DNA of 64,000 nucleotides from Bog-473 sp963704355. Its GTDB lineage: Bacteria > Actinomycetota > Acidimicrobiia > Acidimicrobiales > RAAP-2. Of this stretch, positions 55,862 to 64,000 are shown one piece after another. The stretch lies in NCBI GenBank assembly GCA_963704355.1, contig OY969891.1:1860001-1924000 (forward strand). Direction: 5' to 3'. Positions within the stretch are counted from its first letter, which is position 1; each line of letters opens with the position of its first letter. The notes under the pieces are model-generated. The model made no database searches. It was given only the letters and a program-made list of their open reading frames with translations, and had not been told where the DNA came from. Made by a program: the position numbers and the translations under genes.

Positions 55862-57007
55862 TCAGACGGCGGCATCGTACGTCTCCATGTACCGGGAGAA
55901 CCGGGACCGGACGTGGTCTGGTTCCAGCCCGAACTGCGCCAGGTCGTAGGTGTGCTGACCGTGTGACCCTGGTTCGTGGTGCTGGGCCCAGTTTGTCACC
56001 GCCCGGCGCGAGCGCTCGGGGAAGCCGAGCCCGATCTTCTCGTAGGCGGCCCCGAGCGCGCCGACCGGGTCCACCTGCAGGTCGCCGAAAGACAGGTCGG
56101 CGAACCGCTCGACCCCGACCCGCGCCCGGAAGTCCATGGCCCGCCCGATCCCCTCGGACCAGCGGTCGAGCTGCTCCGCCCCCAGCTCCTCCGAGTCGTC
56201 GCGGTCGCTGCTCCAGCTCCGCGTGTAGTGGATCAGGCTGCACACCGACCCCAGCACCTTGGCCGGGTCGCGGTGGCTCCAGAGGAACTTGGCGTCGGGG
56301 TAGGCCGCCAGCAGCGCGTCGAGGGCGAACATGTGCACCGGCGTCTTGAGGTGCCAGAGCCGGGGCGGGCAGTGCCACTGGAGCAGGCGGAGGACCCGGC
56401 GGTGGTAGCGGTAGGTCTCCTTCATGTCGCACTCGGTGACCCACTCCAGGTACGAAGGGACGCGCCCGAAGCCATCGAAGTGCACCGTGCGGAAGCTCAT
56501 GCCGAGCAGGTCCTGGCACTCGGTCGCCGTCGTCGCCTCCTGGTGCATCATCGACGCCATCAGGGGGAACATCTGGTACATCATCGCCAGTCCTGCCTCC
56601 GCCTGGGAGATGCGGGCGTCGGTGTGCTCGGTGGCCGTCTCCGGTGGTGGGCACGGATCGGACGACTCCCACATCCGCAACGAGCGGAACTGCGGATCGG
56701 CCGCGACCAGCTGGCTCAACGCGGTGGTGCCCGTGCGCGGCAGGCCGATGACGAACACGGGCCCCTCTATCTGCTGCTCGTCGATCTCGGGGTGGGCGCG
56801 GTAGGTGTCCTCCACGCGCAGGCGGGACGACAGCAGCGCCACGAAGCGCACGTGTTGCATCACTTCGCCCGTCTCCGTGAGGTCGGCTTCGGCGTTCATG
56901 GATGCCACCAGCCGTTCCAGCCCTTCGCGGTGCGCGCCGTCGCCGAAGTCCTCGAGCCCGGTCTGCTCCCGGGCCTCGGCCTCGAGCGCGTCGGCGTCGA
57001 GCGTCAT
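55862..57007 (-). CDS. Sulfotransferase family protein
   Basis: Transfers sulfate from PAPS to an alcohol or amine. The protein has 381 residues. The 5'-phosphosulfate loop is FVIGLPRTGTTALSQLV, and a 3'-phosphate-binding region is KFLWSHRDPAKVLGSVCSL. WHLKTPVHMFALDALLAAYP is characteristic of the actinobacterial Sulfotransfer_3 type. ATG 57007 overlaps the stop of the DUF1214 gene by 4 bp. The acceptor is unknown. In this lineage such enzymes often act on lipids or steroids. Confidence 0.9.
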   Translation of the reverse strand: MTLDADALEAEAREQTGLEDFGDGAHREGLERLVASMNAEADLTETGEVMQHVRFVALLSSRLRVEDTYRAHPEIDEQQIEGPVFVIGLPRTGTTALSQLVAADPQFRSLRMWESSDPCPPPETATEHTDARISQAEAGLAMMYQMFPLMASMMHQEATTATECQDLLGMSFRTVHFDGFGRVPSYLEWVTECDMKETYRYHRRVLRLLQWHCPPRLWHLKTPVHMFALDALLAAYPDAKFLWSHRDPAKVLGSVCSLIHYTRSWSSDRDDSEELGAEQLDRWSEGIGRAMDFRARVGVERFADLSFGDLQVDPVGALGAAYEKIGLGFPERSRRAVTNWAQHHEPGSHGQHTYDLAQFGLEPDHVRSRFSRYMETYDAAV

Positions 57008-58236
57008 CGTGCGAACCGCTTGCTGACCGCCCGGCGGCGTGCCGCGAGGACGGCTTGGCGTTCGTCGGCCGTGACGCGGCGCGTGCCCGCCGGGAGAGCG
57101 GCGGCGACGTCGGCGAACGGGATGACGCGCGCGGTCGGGATGGGCGCCGTGTCGGTGCGCACGTAGCGGAGGATGACCGGGCCCGCGCTGTGCCCGGCCG
57201 TGTCGAGCCAGTTGGCGATGCCCGGGTCCTCGTGGGCGATCACCGCCCGCATCATCCCGTCGTCGTCGACCACCGCCTGGTGGCCGTTGAGGCTGCTCTG
57301 GTGTCCCGCGTAGTCGATCGTCTCCCACCACGGGTTGCCCAGCGAGTAGCTCCAATAGAGGCCCTGCGGCGGCGTCACCTCGAGGAGGAGCGACTCGTCC
57401 GGGCCGAGTTCGAACGAGCCGATGACAGGCCGGTTCTCGGCGGCGGCCCCCATGGCCGTGCCGTCGAGGGGAGGCAGGAAGGTGTTCGGGGTCTCGGGCC
57501 GCGAGAACTGCAGGAAGAATTCGAGGTTGGCCACCACGAAGTCACCCAGGGCGACAAGCTGGCGCGCTGCGACCGCCCGGGGGTCTTCGGCCGGCGGGCG
57601 CCCGGTCCGGCTCGCCGCGCCGTCGGCCCGCTCAATCGACAGGGAGGACGCGACCTCTGTGTCCCAGTCGTAGAAGAAGTGCCGCACCACGAGCGTGGTT
57701 GCGGTCGGGTCCATGGGCAGCCAGTTCCCCTCGTGCTCGTCGGCCGAAATCACCAGCTCGACTTCCCCGGAGGGGCCGAGGTCGAGCTCATCGAGCAGCA
57801 CGTTCGCCGACGAGGCCATCCCGGCCATCGACTGCAGGCCCACGTAGCGGGCCGTGCCCCGGTTCCCCCAGAGGCGGTAGGTCTCCCCACCCCGCAGCGG
57901 CGCCCCGGCGTAGATGCAGTCCGGGCAGTCCATGCCCCACTTGTAGACGTTGTCGACGCCCGAGGGCTTGACGGCGAGCACAGGGCTCGACTCGGCGCGC
58001 AGCCCCTGGTCGGCCCCGGTGACCAGCAGGACGAGCAGGTGCCGGAACCCCGCCGCCACGTCAGCCGCATTGCGGCCGCTCTCCGACAGCACGACCTCGG
58101 AGGCCCGGCGCAGGGCGCCGAGGAGGTGTGACCAGGCCCGCCCCGACATGAGGTCGTCCGCCGTCGCGTCGCCTGCTCGGGCCGCCTCGCTGACGGAATG
58201 GGGCATCCACGACGGGTTGACGAACTGACCCGTCAC
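57004..58236 (-). CDS. DUF1214 domain-containing protein
   Basis: A 410-residue protein without signal peptide. It contains PDCIYAGAPLRGGETYRLWG, LVVRHFFYDWDTEVASSLSI, and the C-terminal DUF1214 segment with LYWSYSLGNPWWETIDY and HQSSLNGHQAVVDDDG. DUF1214 proteins are often paired with DUF1254 proteins, but here the partner is the sulfotransferase, coupled by ATGA. Function unknown. The co-expression points to lipid or steroid metabolism. Start ATG 58236. Confidence 0.88.
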   Translation of the reverse strand: MTGQFVNPSWMPHSVSEAARAGDATADDLMSGRAWSHLLGALRRASEVVLSESGRNAADVAAGFRHLLVLLVTGADQGLRAESSPVLAVKPSGVDNVYKWGMDCPDCIYAGAPLRGGETYRLWGNRGTARYVGLQSMAGMASSANVLLDELDLGPSGEVELVISADEHEGNWLPMDPTATTLVVRHFFYDWDTEVASSLSIERADGAASRTGRPPAEDPRAVAARQLVALGDFVVANLEFFLQFSRPETPNTFLPPLDGTAMGAAAENRPVIGSFELGPDESLLLEVTPPQGLYWSYSLGNPWWETIDYAGHQSSLNGHQAVVDDDGMMRAVIAHEDPGIANWLDTAGHSAGPVILRYVRTDTAPIPTARVIPFADVAAALPAGTRRVTADERQAVLAARRRAVSKRFAR

Positions 58237-58481
58237 GCGCGGTCCCGCGTCTGCACGACTGGCTGAATCACCGTGGGCACCCCCTGCGCCGAGAGACGGC
58301 CATGTTTTCGCGGCGCTCCTTTGCGGTCAACCCGCGCTGCAGCACGCGGGCCCGGCGCGGGCCGGCATCACGCGCCCTGTTGACATCACCGTTCGGCGCG
58401 AGCCCGCCGCGTAGCGTGGTCGCCACCCGGTTGGCGCGCGCGGCGCCGAGGGAGGCGGTCCCGAGCGGCAGGGGAGGAGCG

Positions 58482-59708
58482 ATGACAGAGGCGACGGCGG
58501 TCCCGACGCTGGTCCTCATCGCCGGAGCCGCCGTGCTCGCGCCGCTCCTCGCCGAATGGTCGCGGCGGATCGTCCCGGTTCCCGAGGTCGTGATCCAGAT
58601 CCTGCTCGGCATCCTCCTCGGGCCCTACGTCCTCGCCCTCGCGCACCCGAATTCGGTCGTGACGGCGCTGTCGGACTTCGGCCTCACCTACTTGATGTTC
58701 CTCGCCGGCACCGAGCTCGACGTGGCCACCATGCGCAAGGGGCATCTCGGCCGCTCGGCGATCGCGTGGCTGTGTTCGGTGGCAGTGGCCCTCGCCGTCG
58801 GCGCCGGGCTCAGTGCCTCGGGCCTCGTCCTCGACCCTGTCGTCGTCGGCCTCTGCCTCACCACCACCGCGCTCGGCACGCTGCTCCCGGTCCTGCGCGA
58901 CTCGGGGATCATCGGCTCGCGCTTCGGCTCGGTGATGCTGTCCGTGGGCGCCGTCGGCGAGTTCGGGCCGGTCGTCGCCGTCGCGATCCTGCTCACCCAG
59001 CGCGACTCGCGCATCACCTTGCTGCTGCTGCTCCTGTTCGTCGCCGTCGCGGTGATCGCGGCCTTGCTCGCGGTCCAGGTCCACCCGCCGCGCATGATCG
59101 CGTTGCTCCGGCGCCACCTGAACTCGTCGTCACAGCTGCCGATCCGGATCTCGGTGCTGCTCGTCTTCGTCCTGGTCTACCTCACCCTGAAGCTGAGCCT
59201 CGACGTGTTGCTCGGTGCCTTCGCCGCCGGGGTCGTCGTCCGGTTGTTCATCCCACCCGAAGACTACGAGCCCGTCACGAGCAAGCTCGAGGCCATCGGG
59301 TTCGGGTTCCTCATCCCGATCTTCTTCATTGAGAGCGGCATCAAATTCGACCTCCACGCCCTACTGGACAAGCCCAAGGTCCTTCTCCTGGTGCCGGTGT
59401 TCACGGTGCTGTTCCTGGTCACTCGCGGCGTGCCGACATGGATCTTCTTCCGGTCGGTCCTCACCAAGGCCGAGACGAGCGCGCTCGCCATCCTGGCCTC
59501 GACCGGGCTGCCGCTCATCGTCGTCATCACCACCATCGGCGTCGGCGAGCACCGGATGACGCCGCAGAACGCGGCCGCCCTCGTCGCGGCCGGCATGCTG
59601 TCGGTCCTCCTGTACCCGATCGTCGGGATGCGCCGTCTTCAGCGAGAACAAGCCGGAGCCACGACCGGCACCGATGTAGGCGACCTGACGCGAGACGACG
59701 AGCCGTGA
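58482..59708 (+). CDS. Cation:proton antiporter, CPA2-like
   Basis: A 408-residue integral membrane protein with about 12 helices of the Na+/H+ exchanger fold (Kef/CPA2-like). LTYLMFLAGTELDVATMRKG is the usual helix 3-4 region. SVMLSVGAVGEFGPVVAVAI is the ion-binding helix. Helix 9-10 has GFLIPIFFIESGIKFDLHAL. There is no C-terminal TrkA-N domain, so the regulatory domain of Kef proteins is absent. Start ATG 58482, after GGGGAGGAGCG. Its stop overlaps the DUF2254 gene (GTGA). It probably exchanges Na+ or K+ for H+. Confidence 0.9.
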   Translation: MTEATAVPTLVLIAGAAVLAPLLAEWSRRIVPVPEVVIQILLGILLGPYVLALAHPNSVVTALSDFGLTYLMFLAGTELDVATMRKGHLGRSAIAWLCSVAVALAVGAGLSASGLVLDPVVVGLCLTTTALGTLLPVLRDSGIIGSRFGSVMLSVGAVGEFGPVVAVAILLTQRDSRITLLLLLLFVAVAVIAALLAVQVHPPRMIALLRRHLNSSSQLPIRISVLLVFVLVYLTLKLSLDVLLGAFAAGVVVRLFIPPEDYEPVTSKLEAIGFGFLIPIFFIESGIKFDLHALLDKPKVLLLVPVFTVLFLVTRGVPTWIFFRSVLTKAETSALAILASTGLPLIVVITTIGVGEHRMTPQNAAALVAAGMLSVLLYPIVGMRRLQREQAGATTGTDVGDLTRDDEP

Positions 59709-60994
59709 CGACCGTGCGCGGCCGGGTCCCGACCGCCGGCGGGGCGCGGCGCGCCCACCTGCGGGAATGGCGGCGGGAGTCCCTGTGGCTGTGGCCGGCG
59801 GTTGCCGCCCTCGCCGCCTGGGTCGGCGGGGACCTCGCGGCCCGGGACCTCCAGAGCTTCACGCTGCACCAGGGCCTGTTCCCGACCGACCTCGACGACG
59901 CCCGGACGCTGCTGGCGACCATCGCCGCCGCCCTGCTCACCTTCACGGGCGTGGTCTTCTCCATCACCCTGGTGGCGCTGCAGATGGCCAGCACCCAGTA
60001 CTCGCCCCGGGTGCTGCGGACGTTCGTCCGCAAGCCGGTCACCAAGCTCGCGCTGTCGACCTTCATCGCCACGTTCGTGTACTCGCTCACGCTCCTCGCC
60101 CGCGTCGGGACGGCCGGCAGCGCCCACACGGTGCCCCAGGGAGCGGTCGGGCTCGCCTACCTCCTCGTCATGGCCTCGGTGATCGTGTTCGTGTTCTTCG
60201 TCCATTCGACCGTGCGCTCCATGCGCGTGACCTACGTGATCGAGGCCGTCTTCCGCGAGACGCTCGATGCCGCGAGGATCCTCTTCGCCCCCGACGCGGA
60301 ATACCAAGAATCCGAAGAGCCCGAGGGGCTGCCGGTCACCACACGCATCGCATTCGAACATCGCGACGCCGCGCTCGACGGCGTCGACGCCCACCACCTG
60401 GTCCAGATCGCCGCGGCGCACGCCTGCGTGCTCCGGGTCTCGGTCCCCATCGGCACGTTCCTCCACCGAGGTGACGACGTGGTCGAGGTGCTCGGCGGCA
60501 CGTCACCCGACCCCGCGGACGTCCTGAGGTCGCTCGACAGTTCGGCGGTGCGCACCTTCTACCAAGACCCGAGCTACGGCATCCGCCAACTGGTCGACAT
60601 CGCCATCCGCGCGTTGTCGCCCGCCGTCAACGACCCTACGACCGCGGTGGAGGCGCTCGATCGTGTGCACGGGGTCTTGCGCGCCGTCGCCGCGCGCCCG
60701 GAGCCCTCGGGCAGGTTCGTCGATGCGGCGGGTGCGGTCCGGCTGATCGTGCCGGTGCCGGGCTGGGGCCGCCTCGTCGACCTGGCCTTCACCGAGATTG
60801 GCGTCTACGGGGCGGGGGCGCCGCAGATCTCGCGCAAGCTGCTGGCGGTCTTCGACGACCTCTCTGCCGTCGTCGGGCCGGAGCGCCGGCCGGCGATCGA
60901 CGCGCAACGAACGTGGCTGCGCAGCGAGGTGGTGCAGCGCCAGAGCCTGCCCGCCGACCAGGCGCTCGCCCCGGATCCCCTCGGCCTGGGCTGA
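59705..60994 (+). CDS. DUF2254 family membrane protein
   Basis: 429 residues with four N-terminal helices (WPAVAALAAWVGGDLAARDL; ATIAAALLTFTGVVFSITLV; STFIATFVYSLTLLARVG; LAYLLVMASVIVFVFFVH). VALQMASTQYSPRVLRTFVR is the family signature, followed by a soluble C-terminal domain of about 230 residues (TFYQDPSYGIRQLVDIAIRA). DUF2254 proteins are predicted membrane proteins of unknown function. GTG 59705 lies in the antiporter stop, so both are coupled and may form one complex. Confidence 0.92.
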   Translation: MTTVRGRVPTAGGARRAHLREWRRESLWLWPAVAALAAWVGGDLAARDLQSFTLHQGLFPTDLDDARTLLATIAAALLTFTGVVFSITLVALQMASTQYSPRVLRTFVRKPVTKLALSTFIATFVYSLTLLARVGTAGSAHTVPQGAVGLAYLLVMASVIVFVFFVHSTVRSMRVTYVIEAVFRETLDAARILFAPDAEYQESEEPEGLPVTTRIAFEHRDAALDGVDAHHLVQIAAAHACVLRVSVPIGTFLHRGDDVVEVLGGTSPDPADVLRSLDSSAVRTFYQDPSYGIRQLVDIAIRALSPAVNDPTTAVEALDRVHGVLRAVAARPEPSGRFVDAAGAVRLIVPVPGWGRLVDLAFTEIGVYGAGAPQISRKLLAVFDDLSAVVGPERRPAIDAQRTWLRSEVVQRQSLPADQALAPDPLGLG

Positions 60995-61071
60995 CCCGAC
61001 GACGTTGCCCGCCGGGACCCTGGCGTGACGGGGCGAGGAAATGAGAACCTGGGAGGAGAAGGAGGTGCGCC

Positions 61072-61542
61072 GTGCTCCTGAACGGAATCAACCACGTGGC
61101 CATCATCACCAAGGACACGCAGCGGTTCGTCGACTTCTACCGCGACATGTTCGAGGCCGACGTCCTCGGCGAGCAGCGACTCGGAGACGAGGGGACCCTG
61201 ACGTTCGTGCGCATCGGCGACGAGTCCGAGTTCAACCTGTTCGAGTTCAAGGGCAACACCGAGGCGGACCGCCAGACTCCCATGTTCGGGCGGGGCCGCA
61301 TCGACCACCTCGGCCTGCAGGCCGACTCCCTCACTGCCTTCGAGGAGATCCGGCGCCGCCTCATCGGCCGGGGCGCGGCGGACGAGTTCGTCACCGACTT
61401 CGGCCCGGTCCTGTCCTTGTTCTTCACGGATCCCGACGGCCTGGAGGGCGAGGTGTGCGTGGCCAACCCTGACGCCAAGCCCGGCGTCGTCAACCCTCCG
61501 GGCACGCCCGCCGCCCGCTACGTGGGGTCCTCCCCCAGCTGA
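61072..61542 (+). CDS. VOC-family (glyoxalase/bleomycin-resistance-like) protein
   Basis: A 156-residue metal-binding fold of two beta-alpha-beta-beta-beta modules. GINHVAIITKDTQRFVDFYR is the first module with its metal-ligand His. SEFNLFEFKG gives the first Glu and RIDHLGLQADS the second His. FTDPDGLEGEVCVAN gives the second Glu (G-x-E-x-E-V). All metal ligands appear present, so it may be an active lyase, dioxygenase or binding protein. Start GTG 61072, with GGAGAAGGAGGTGCGCC upstream. It is a single gene. Substrate unknown. Confidence 0.9.
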   Translation: MLLNGINHVAIITKDTQRFVDFYRDMFEADVLGEQRLGDEGTLTFVRIGDESEFNLFEFKGNTEADRQTPMFGRGRIDHLGLQADSLTAFEEIRRRLIGRGAADEFVTDFGPVLSLFFTDPDGLEGEVCVANPDAKPGVVNPPGTPAARYVGSSPS

Positions 61543-61697
61543 GACCGCATCCGGCCGGCCGGCCGGATCGACCGAGCAGGGACCGACCAGTAACCGACGC
61601 TGTGAGCAACTATGGTTGCCCAGTCGCCGAGGGAACTCATATAGTCCTCGGTAAGGCGAGCCGCCGGCCGGGCCGGCTGCGGCAAGGGAGGGAGATC

Positions 61698-62619
61698 ATG
61701 GGGAACGGATCGTTGTCGAGCTTCGTCGGGCGTGCCGGTCGGAGAAGCACCGCCGCCGGCGTCGCTCGGGTCGCAGCCGCGCTTGGTTCCTGCGGCGCCG
61801 TGGTGTGCACCATCGCGTCGGTCGGCGCGGCGGAGGCCGCGTCCACTCCGGGCGTCGTCCCGCTGATCGCGCACGCGCCAGCGCGTCCCGGTCAGCGGCT
61901 TCGGTGTGCGTGACACCTGGGCGGCTTCCAACTGGTCGGGCTACGCCGAGACCGGCACCTTCGCCGGTGTGAGCTCGACGTGGAGCGTTCCCTCCGTGGC
62001 GTCGTCGTCGTCGTCCACCTTCTCCTCCGCCTGGATCGGCGTGGACGGCTTCAACAACAGCAGCCTTATCCAGACCGGGACCGAGGAGGACTACTACAAC
62101 GGTGCCGCCCACTACAACGCGTGGTGGGAGATCCTCCCGGCGGCAGAGACCGCACTGCCCGCGCAGTACGTGGTGATGCCCGGTGACGGCATGAAGGCGT
62201 CCATTTACGAGACGTCGACCGTGGCCGCCCGCAACCGCCGCGCCCACGAGTGGGTGATCACGATCAGCGACACCACCCGGGCCTGGACCTACTCCACCAC
62301 CCAGAGCTACAGCGGCCCCGGCAGCTCGGCCGAGTGGATCATGGAGGCGCCGGAGGTCAACGGCAAGATCGCCACCCTCGCCCACTACTCCATCACCCCG
62401 CCCGCCGGCACGGGTGACTTCGACAACGCCGGCGTCCTGACCGCCCCGGTGAGCTCCGGGTCGCCCACCTACCGCAACGCCGGGCTCGCCTACCAGAAGG
62501 ACTCCGGCGTCATGATCCAGAGCGGCGCGCAGGTGTCGACGCCCGGCGATCCCGACAGCGCGCTGAGCGCGTTCAACGCGGCCTACGGGGCGGCGCTGCC
62601 ACCGACACCGTCGGGCTGA
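61698..62619 (+). pseudogene. G1-family (eqolisin-type) endopeptidase with signal peptide in a different frame
   Basis: ATG 61698 (GGAGGGAGATC upstream) begins a good signal peptide (VARVAAALGSCGAVVCTIAS, cut near AEAAS), but its frame stops at 61913. The mature enzyme lies in another frame from about 61906: NWSGYAETGTFAGVSSTW, the catalytic Gln in SLIQTGTEEDYY, and the catalytic Glu in AEWIMEAPEV. Joining both frames near 61870-61905 gives an otherwise complete secreted acid protease of about 307 residues. The 922-bp span is one base over a whole frame, so one frameshift is needed. It may be a true mutation, a sequencing error, or less likely programmed frameshifting. Confidence 0.78.
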
Positions 62620-62645
62620 GACCAGCCGCCCGATAGGGCGACGAC

Positions 62646-64000
62646 CTAGACGCGGGCGAAGGGGCTGGGGTGCGGGCGCACCGGCGCCGTCGCGAAGAAC
62701 GGGCGCACGTAGGTCTCGATGAGCTCCTCGATGATCCCTGCCGCCTCCGGGTCCGCCAGCAGGTCGCGGTCCTCGTCCGGGTCCTCGGCCAGGTCGAAGA
62801 GCTGGCACGGCAGCGCGGCGTCCTCGTCGACCACCAGCTTGTACCGCGCCGTCTCGAACACGGCGAAGCCCCAGTTCTCGCTCACCGTCACGTCCCGCGC
62901 CGGCGGCGGCCCGCCGCGCACCGTGGACACCAGCGACGTGCCCTCGGCGCCTGGCAGCTCCGGGCCTCCCGCGACCTCACGCAGCGTCGCCGGCACGTCG
63001 AGCTGCTCTATCAAGGAGTCGACCACCCGCGGCGCGCAGCCGCCCGGCGGGCGGATGATCAGCGGCACGCGCACCGCCGGCTCGTAGAGCACGCACTTGG
63101 ACATCAGCCCGTGGCTCCCGGCCATTTCGCCGTGGTCACTCGTGTACACGATCCACGTCGTGTCGAGCAGCCCCCGGCGCGCCAGCGCGTCGACCATGAG
63201 CCCCACGGCGTGGTCGATGACCGAGATGTCAGCGGCGTAGGCGCGGCGCATGCCGCGGATGGCGTCGTCGGTCATCGTCTCTGAGTCCGACATCCACAAG
63301 AACCCGTTCAAGAGCCCGCGGTAGCGGCCGGTCGTCTCCACCCGTGGACGCGTCGTCGACCGGGGCATGGAGATGTCCACCCCGTCGTACCGGGCCACCG
63401 CCTCGGCCGGGGCGTCCCACGGGTCATGCGGGCCGGGAAAGCCCACGAAGAGGTAGAAGGGCTCGTCACGGTCGTAGCGCTCGATCCACTCGACCGCCTC
63501 GTGCCCGTGCCAGGTGTCGACGTAGGACCGGAGGGGGAGCGGGATCGGGGTGGAGTCCCACATGGGGACGCATTTGGTCGCGTTCTGGCCGTCCTCGTTC
63601 TCGCCCTGATAGCTCCGGTCGGCCAGGTGCTTGCGGTACGCCTCGAGCAGGCCCTCGCGCTCGAGGTAGTCCGTGTACTTGGTCGGGATTGTGCCGGCGA
63701 ACTTGTCGCCCGTCTCGAACACCTCGCTGAAGCCGAGCTCGCCGAGGCGCCCCGCCATGCGGTCGATGTGCGGGACGTCGAGCCGCTCGTCGAGATACAG
63801 GTGCGCCTTGCCCAGCATGGCGGTGTGGTAGCCCGCTTCGCGCAGCGCCCAGGCGTAGGTCGGGCTGTCGGGTGGGATCTCGGCCCAGTTGGTATAGACG
63901 CCGTGGTCGCGCACGTAGCGCTCGGTCATGAACGAGGCCCGCGACGGCATGCACAGCGGTCCCTGGCACGAGACCCGGGAGAAGCGGACGCCCTCCCCGG
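62646..64000 (-). CDS. Sulfatase, 5' end off the window
   Basis: Hydrolyses sulfate esters using a formylglycine made from Cys or Ser. The coding frame reaches the right edge. The active-site motif CMPSR (C-x-P-x-R) is visible at about 63950, as QGPLCMPSRASFMTERY, so the ATG at 63950 is internal and not the start. Later PHDPWDAP, VYTSDHGEMAGSHGLMSKC and PLIIRPPGG match the sulfatase core. The C-terminal domain is complete. A formylglycine-generating enzyme is not in the window. The substrate is unknown. Confidence 0.93.
   Translation of the reverse strand, partial: GEGVRFSRVSCQGPLCMPSRASFMTERYVRDHGVYTNWAEIPPDSPTYAWALREAGYHTAMLGKAHLYLDERLDVPHIDRMAGRLGELGFSEVFETGDKFAGTIPTKYTDYLEREGLLEAYRKHLADRSYQGENEDGQNATKCVPMWDSTPIPLPLRSYVDTWHGHEAVEWIERYDRDEPFYLFVGFPGPHDPWDAPAEAVARYDGVDISMPRSTTRPRVETTGRYRGLLNGFLWMSDSETMTDDAIRGMRRAYAADISVIDHAVGLMVDALARRGLLDTTWIVYTSDHGEMAGSHGLMSKCVLYEPAVRVPLIIRPPGGCAPRVVDSLIEQLDVPATLREVAGGPELPGAEGTSLVSTVRGGPPPARDVTVSENWGFAVFETARYKLVVDEDAALPCQLFDLAEDPDEDRDLLADPEAAGIIEELIETYVRPFFATAPVRPHPSPFARV

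Noticed and set aside
55976..57166. Plus-strand frame of about 396 codons
   Set aside because: Shadow of the sulfotransferase gene. Composition is typical of antisense frames in GC-rich DNA and it has no motif.
63948..63950. ATG 63950 as the start of the sulfatase gene
   Set aside because: It lies inside the CMPSR active-site motif, and coding continues upstream to the window edge.

Overview
The window is GC-rich DNA from an actinomycete, most likely an uncultured Acidimicrobiia-type lineage. The signs are frequent GTG and TTG starts, many ATGA/GTGA stop-start overlaps, a WhiB protein, a glycine-rich PGRS-like secreted protein, and many Sec-exported hydrolases. No rRNA, tRNA or CRISPR array was found. 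The lineage is inferred from gene style only.

Region 1 (1-6.5 kb) is mobile-element DNA. A large serine recombinase runs off the left edge. Upstream of it, in overlapping order on the minus strand, are a small ORF and two paralogous amino-methyltransferases. The second methyltransferase is split by a complete 1.97-kb IS1182-type insertion. Removing the IS and one CTAG copy restores its frame exactly. A divergent two-HTH regulator follows, with three TACCCC/GGGGTA palindromes beyond it and then a truncated element gene.

Region 2 (6.5-21.7 kb) is a defence island, partly decayed. It starts with a DUF499-type protein that has lost its P-loop half at a recombination junction near 6470. Next come a gene of unknown function, a DUF6650-like gene, and a tight operon of DUF6361, PLD-family and DEFQ-box helicase genes. 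A SIR2-type NADase gene, three unrecognised genes and a VapBC pair with a probable leaderless promoter complete it. The helicase/PLD/DUF6361/DUF499 set resembles DISARM-related defence loci. Here the DUF499 ATPase half and its usual methyltransferase are missing.

Region 3 (22-51.6 kb) is chromosomal and rich in secreted proteins: a GH18-like protein, a 14-repeat propeller-like protein, a PGRS-like protein with an Ig-like C-terminus, and SGNH hydrolases. It also holds DUF2252, a polytopic membrane protein, TauD-like, WhiB, amidohydrolase, crotonase, SDR, alpha/beta-hydrolase and ABC-2 transporter genes. A ZTP riboswitch precedes an extended glyA, and a small operon carries a palindromic operator inside its promoter.

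Region 4 (51.6-64 kb) holds HAD, PNPOx-like, phosphoesterase, SDR, sulfotransferase-DUF1214, antiporter-DUF2254, VOC, G1-peptidase and sulfatase genes. Two of its genes are clearly frameshifted: a DUF3303-like gene, and the G1 peptidase, whose signal peptide and catalytic domain lie in different frames.
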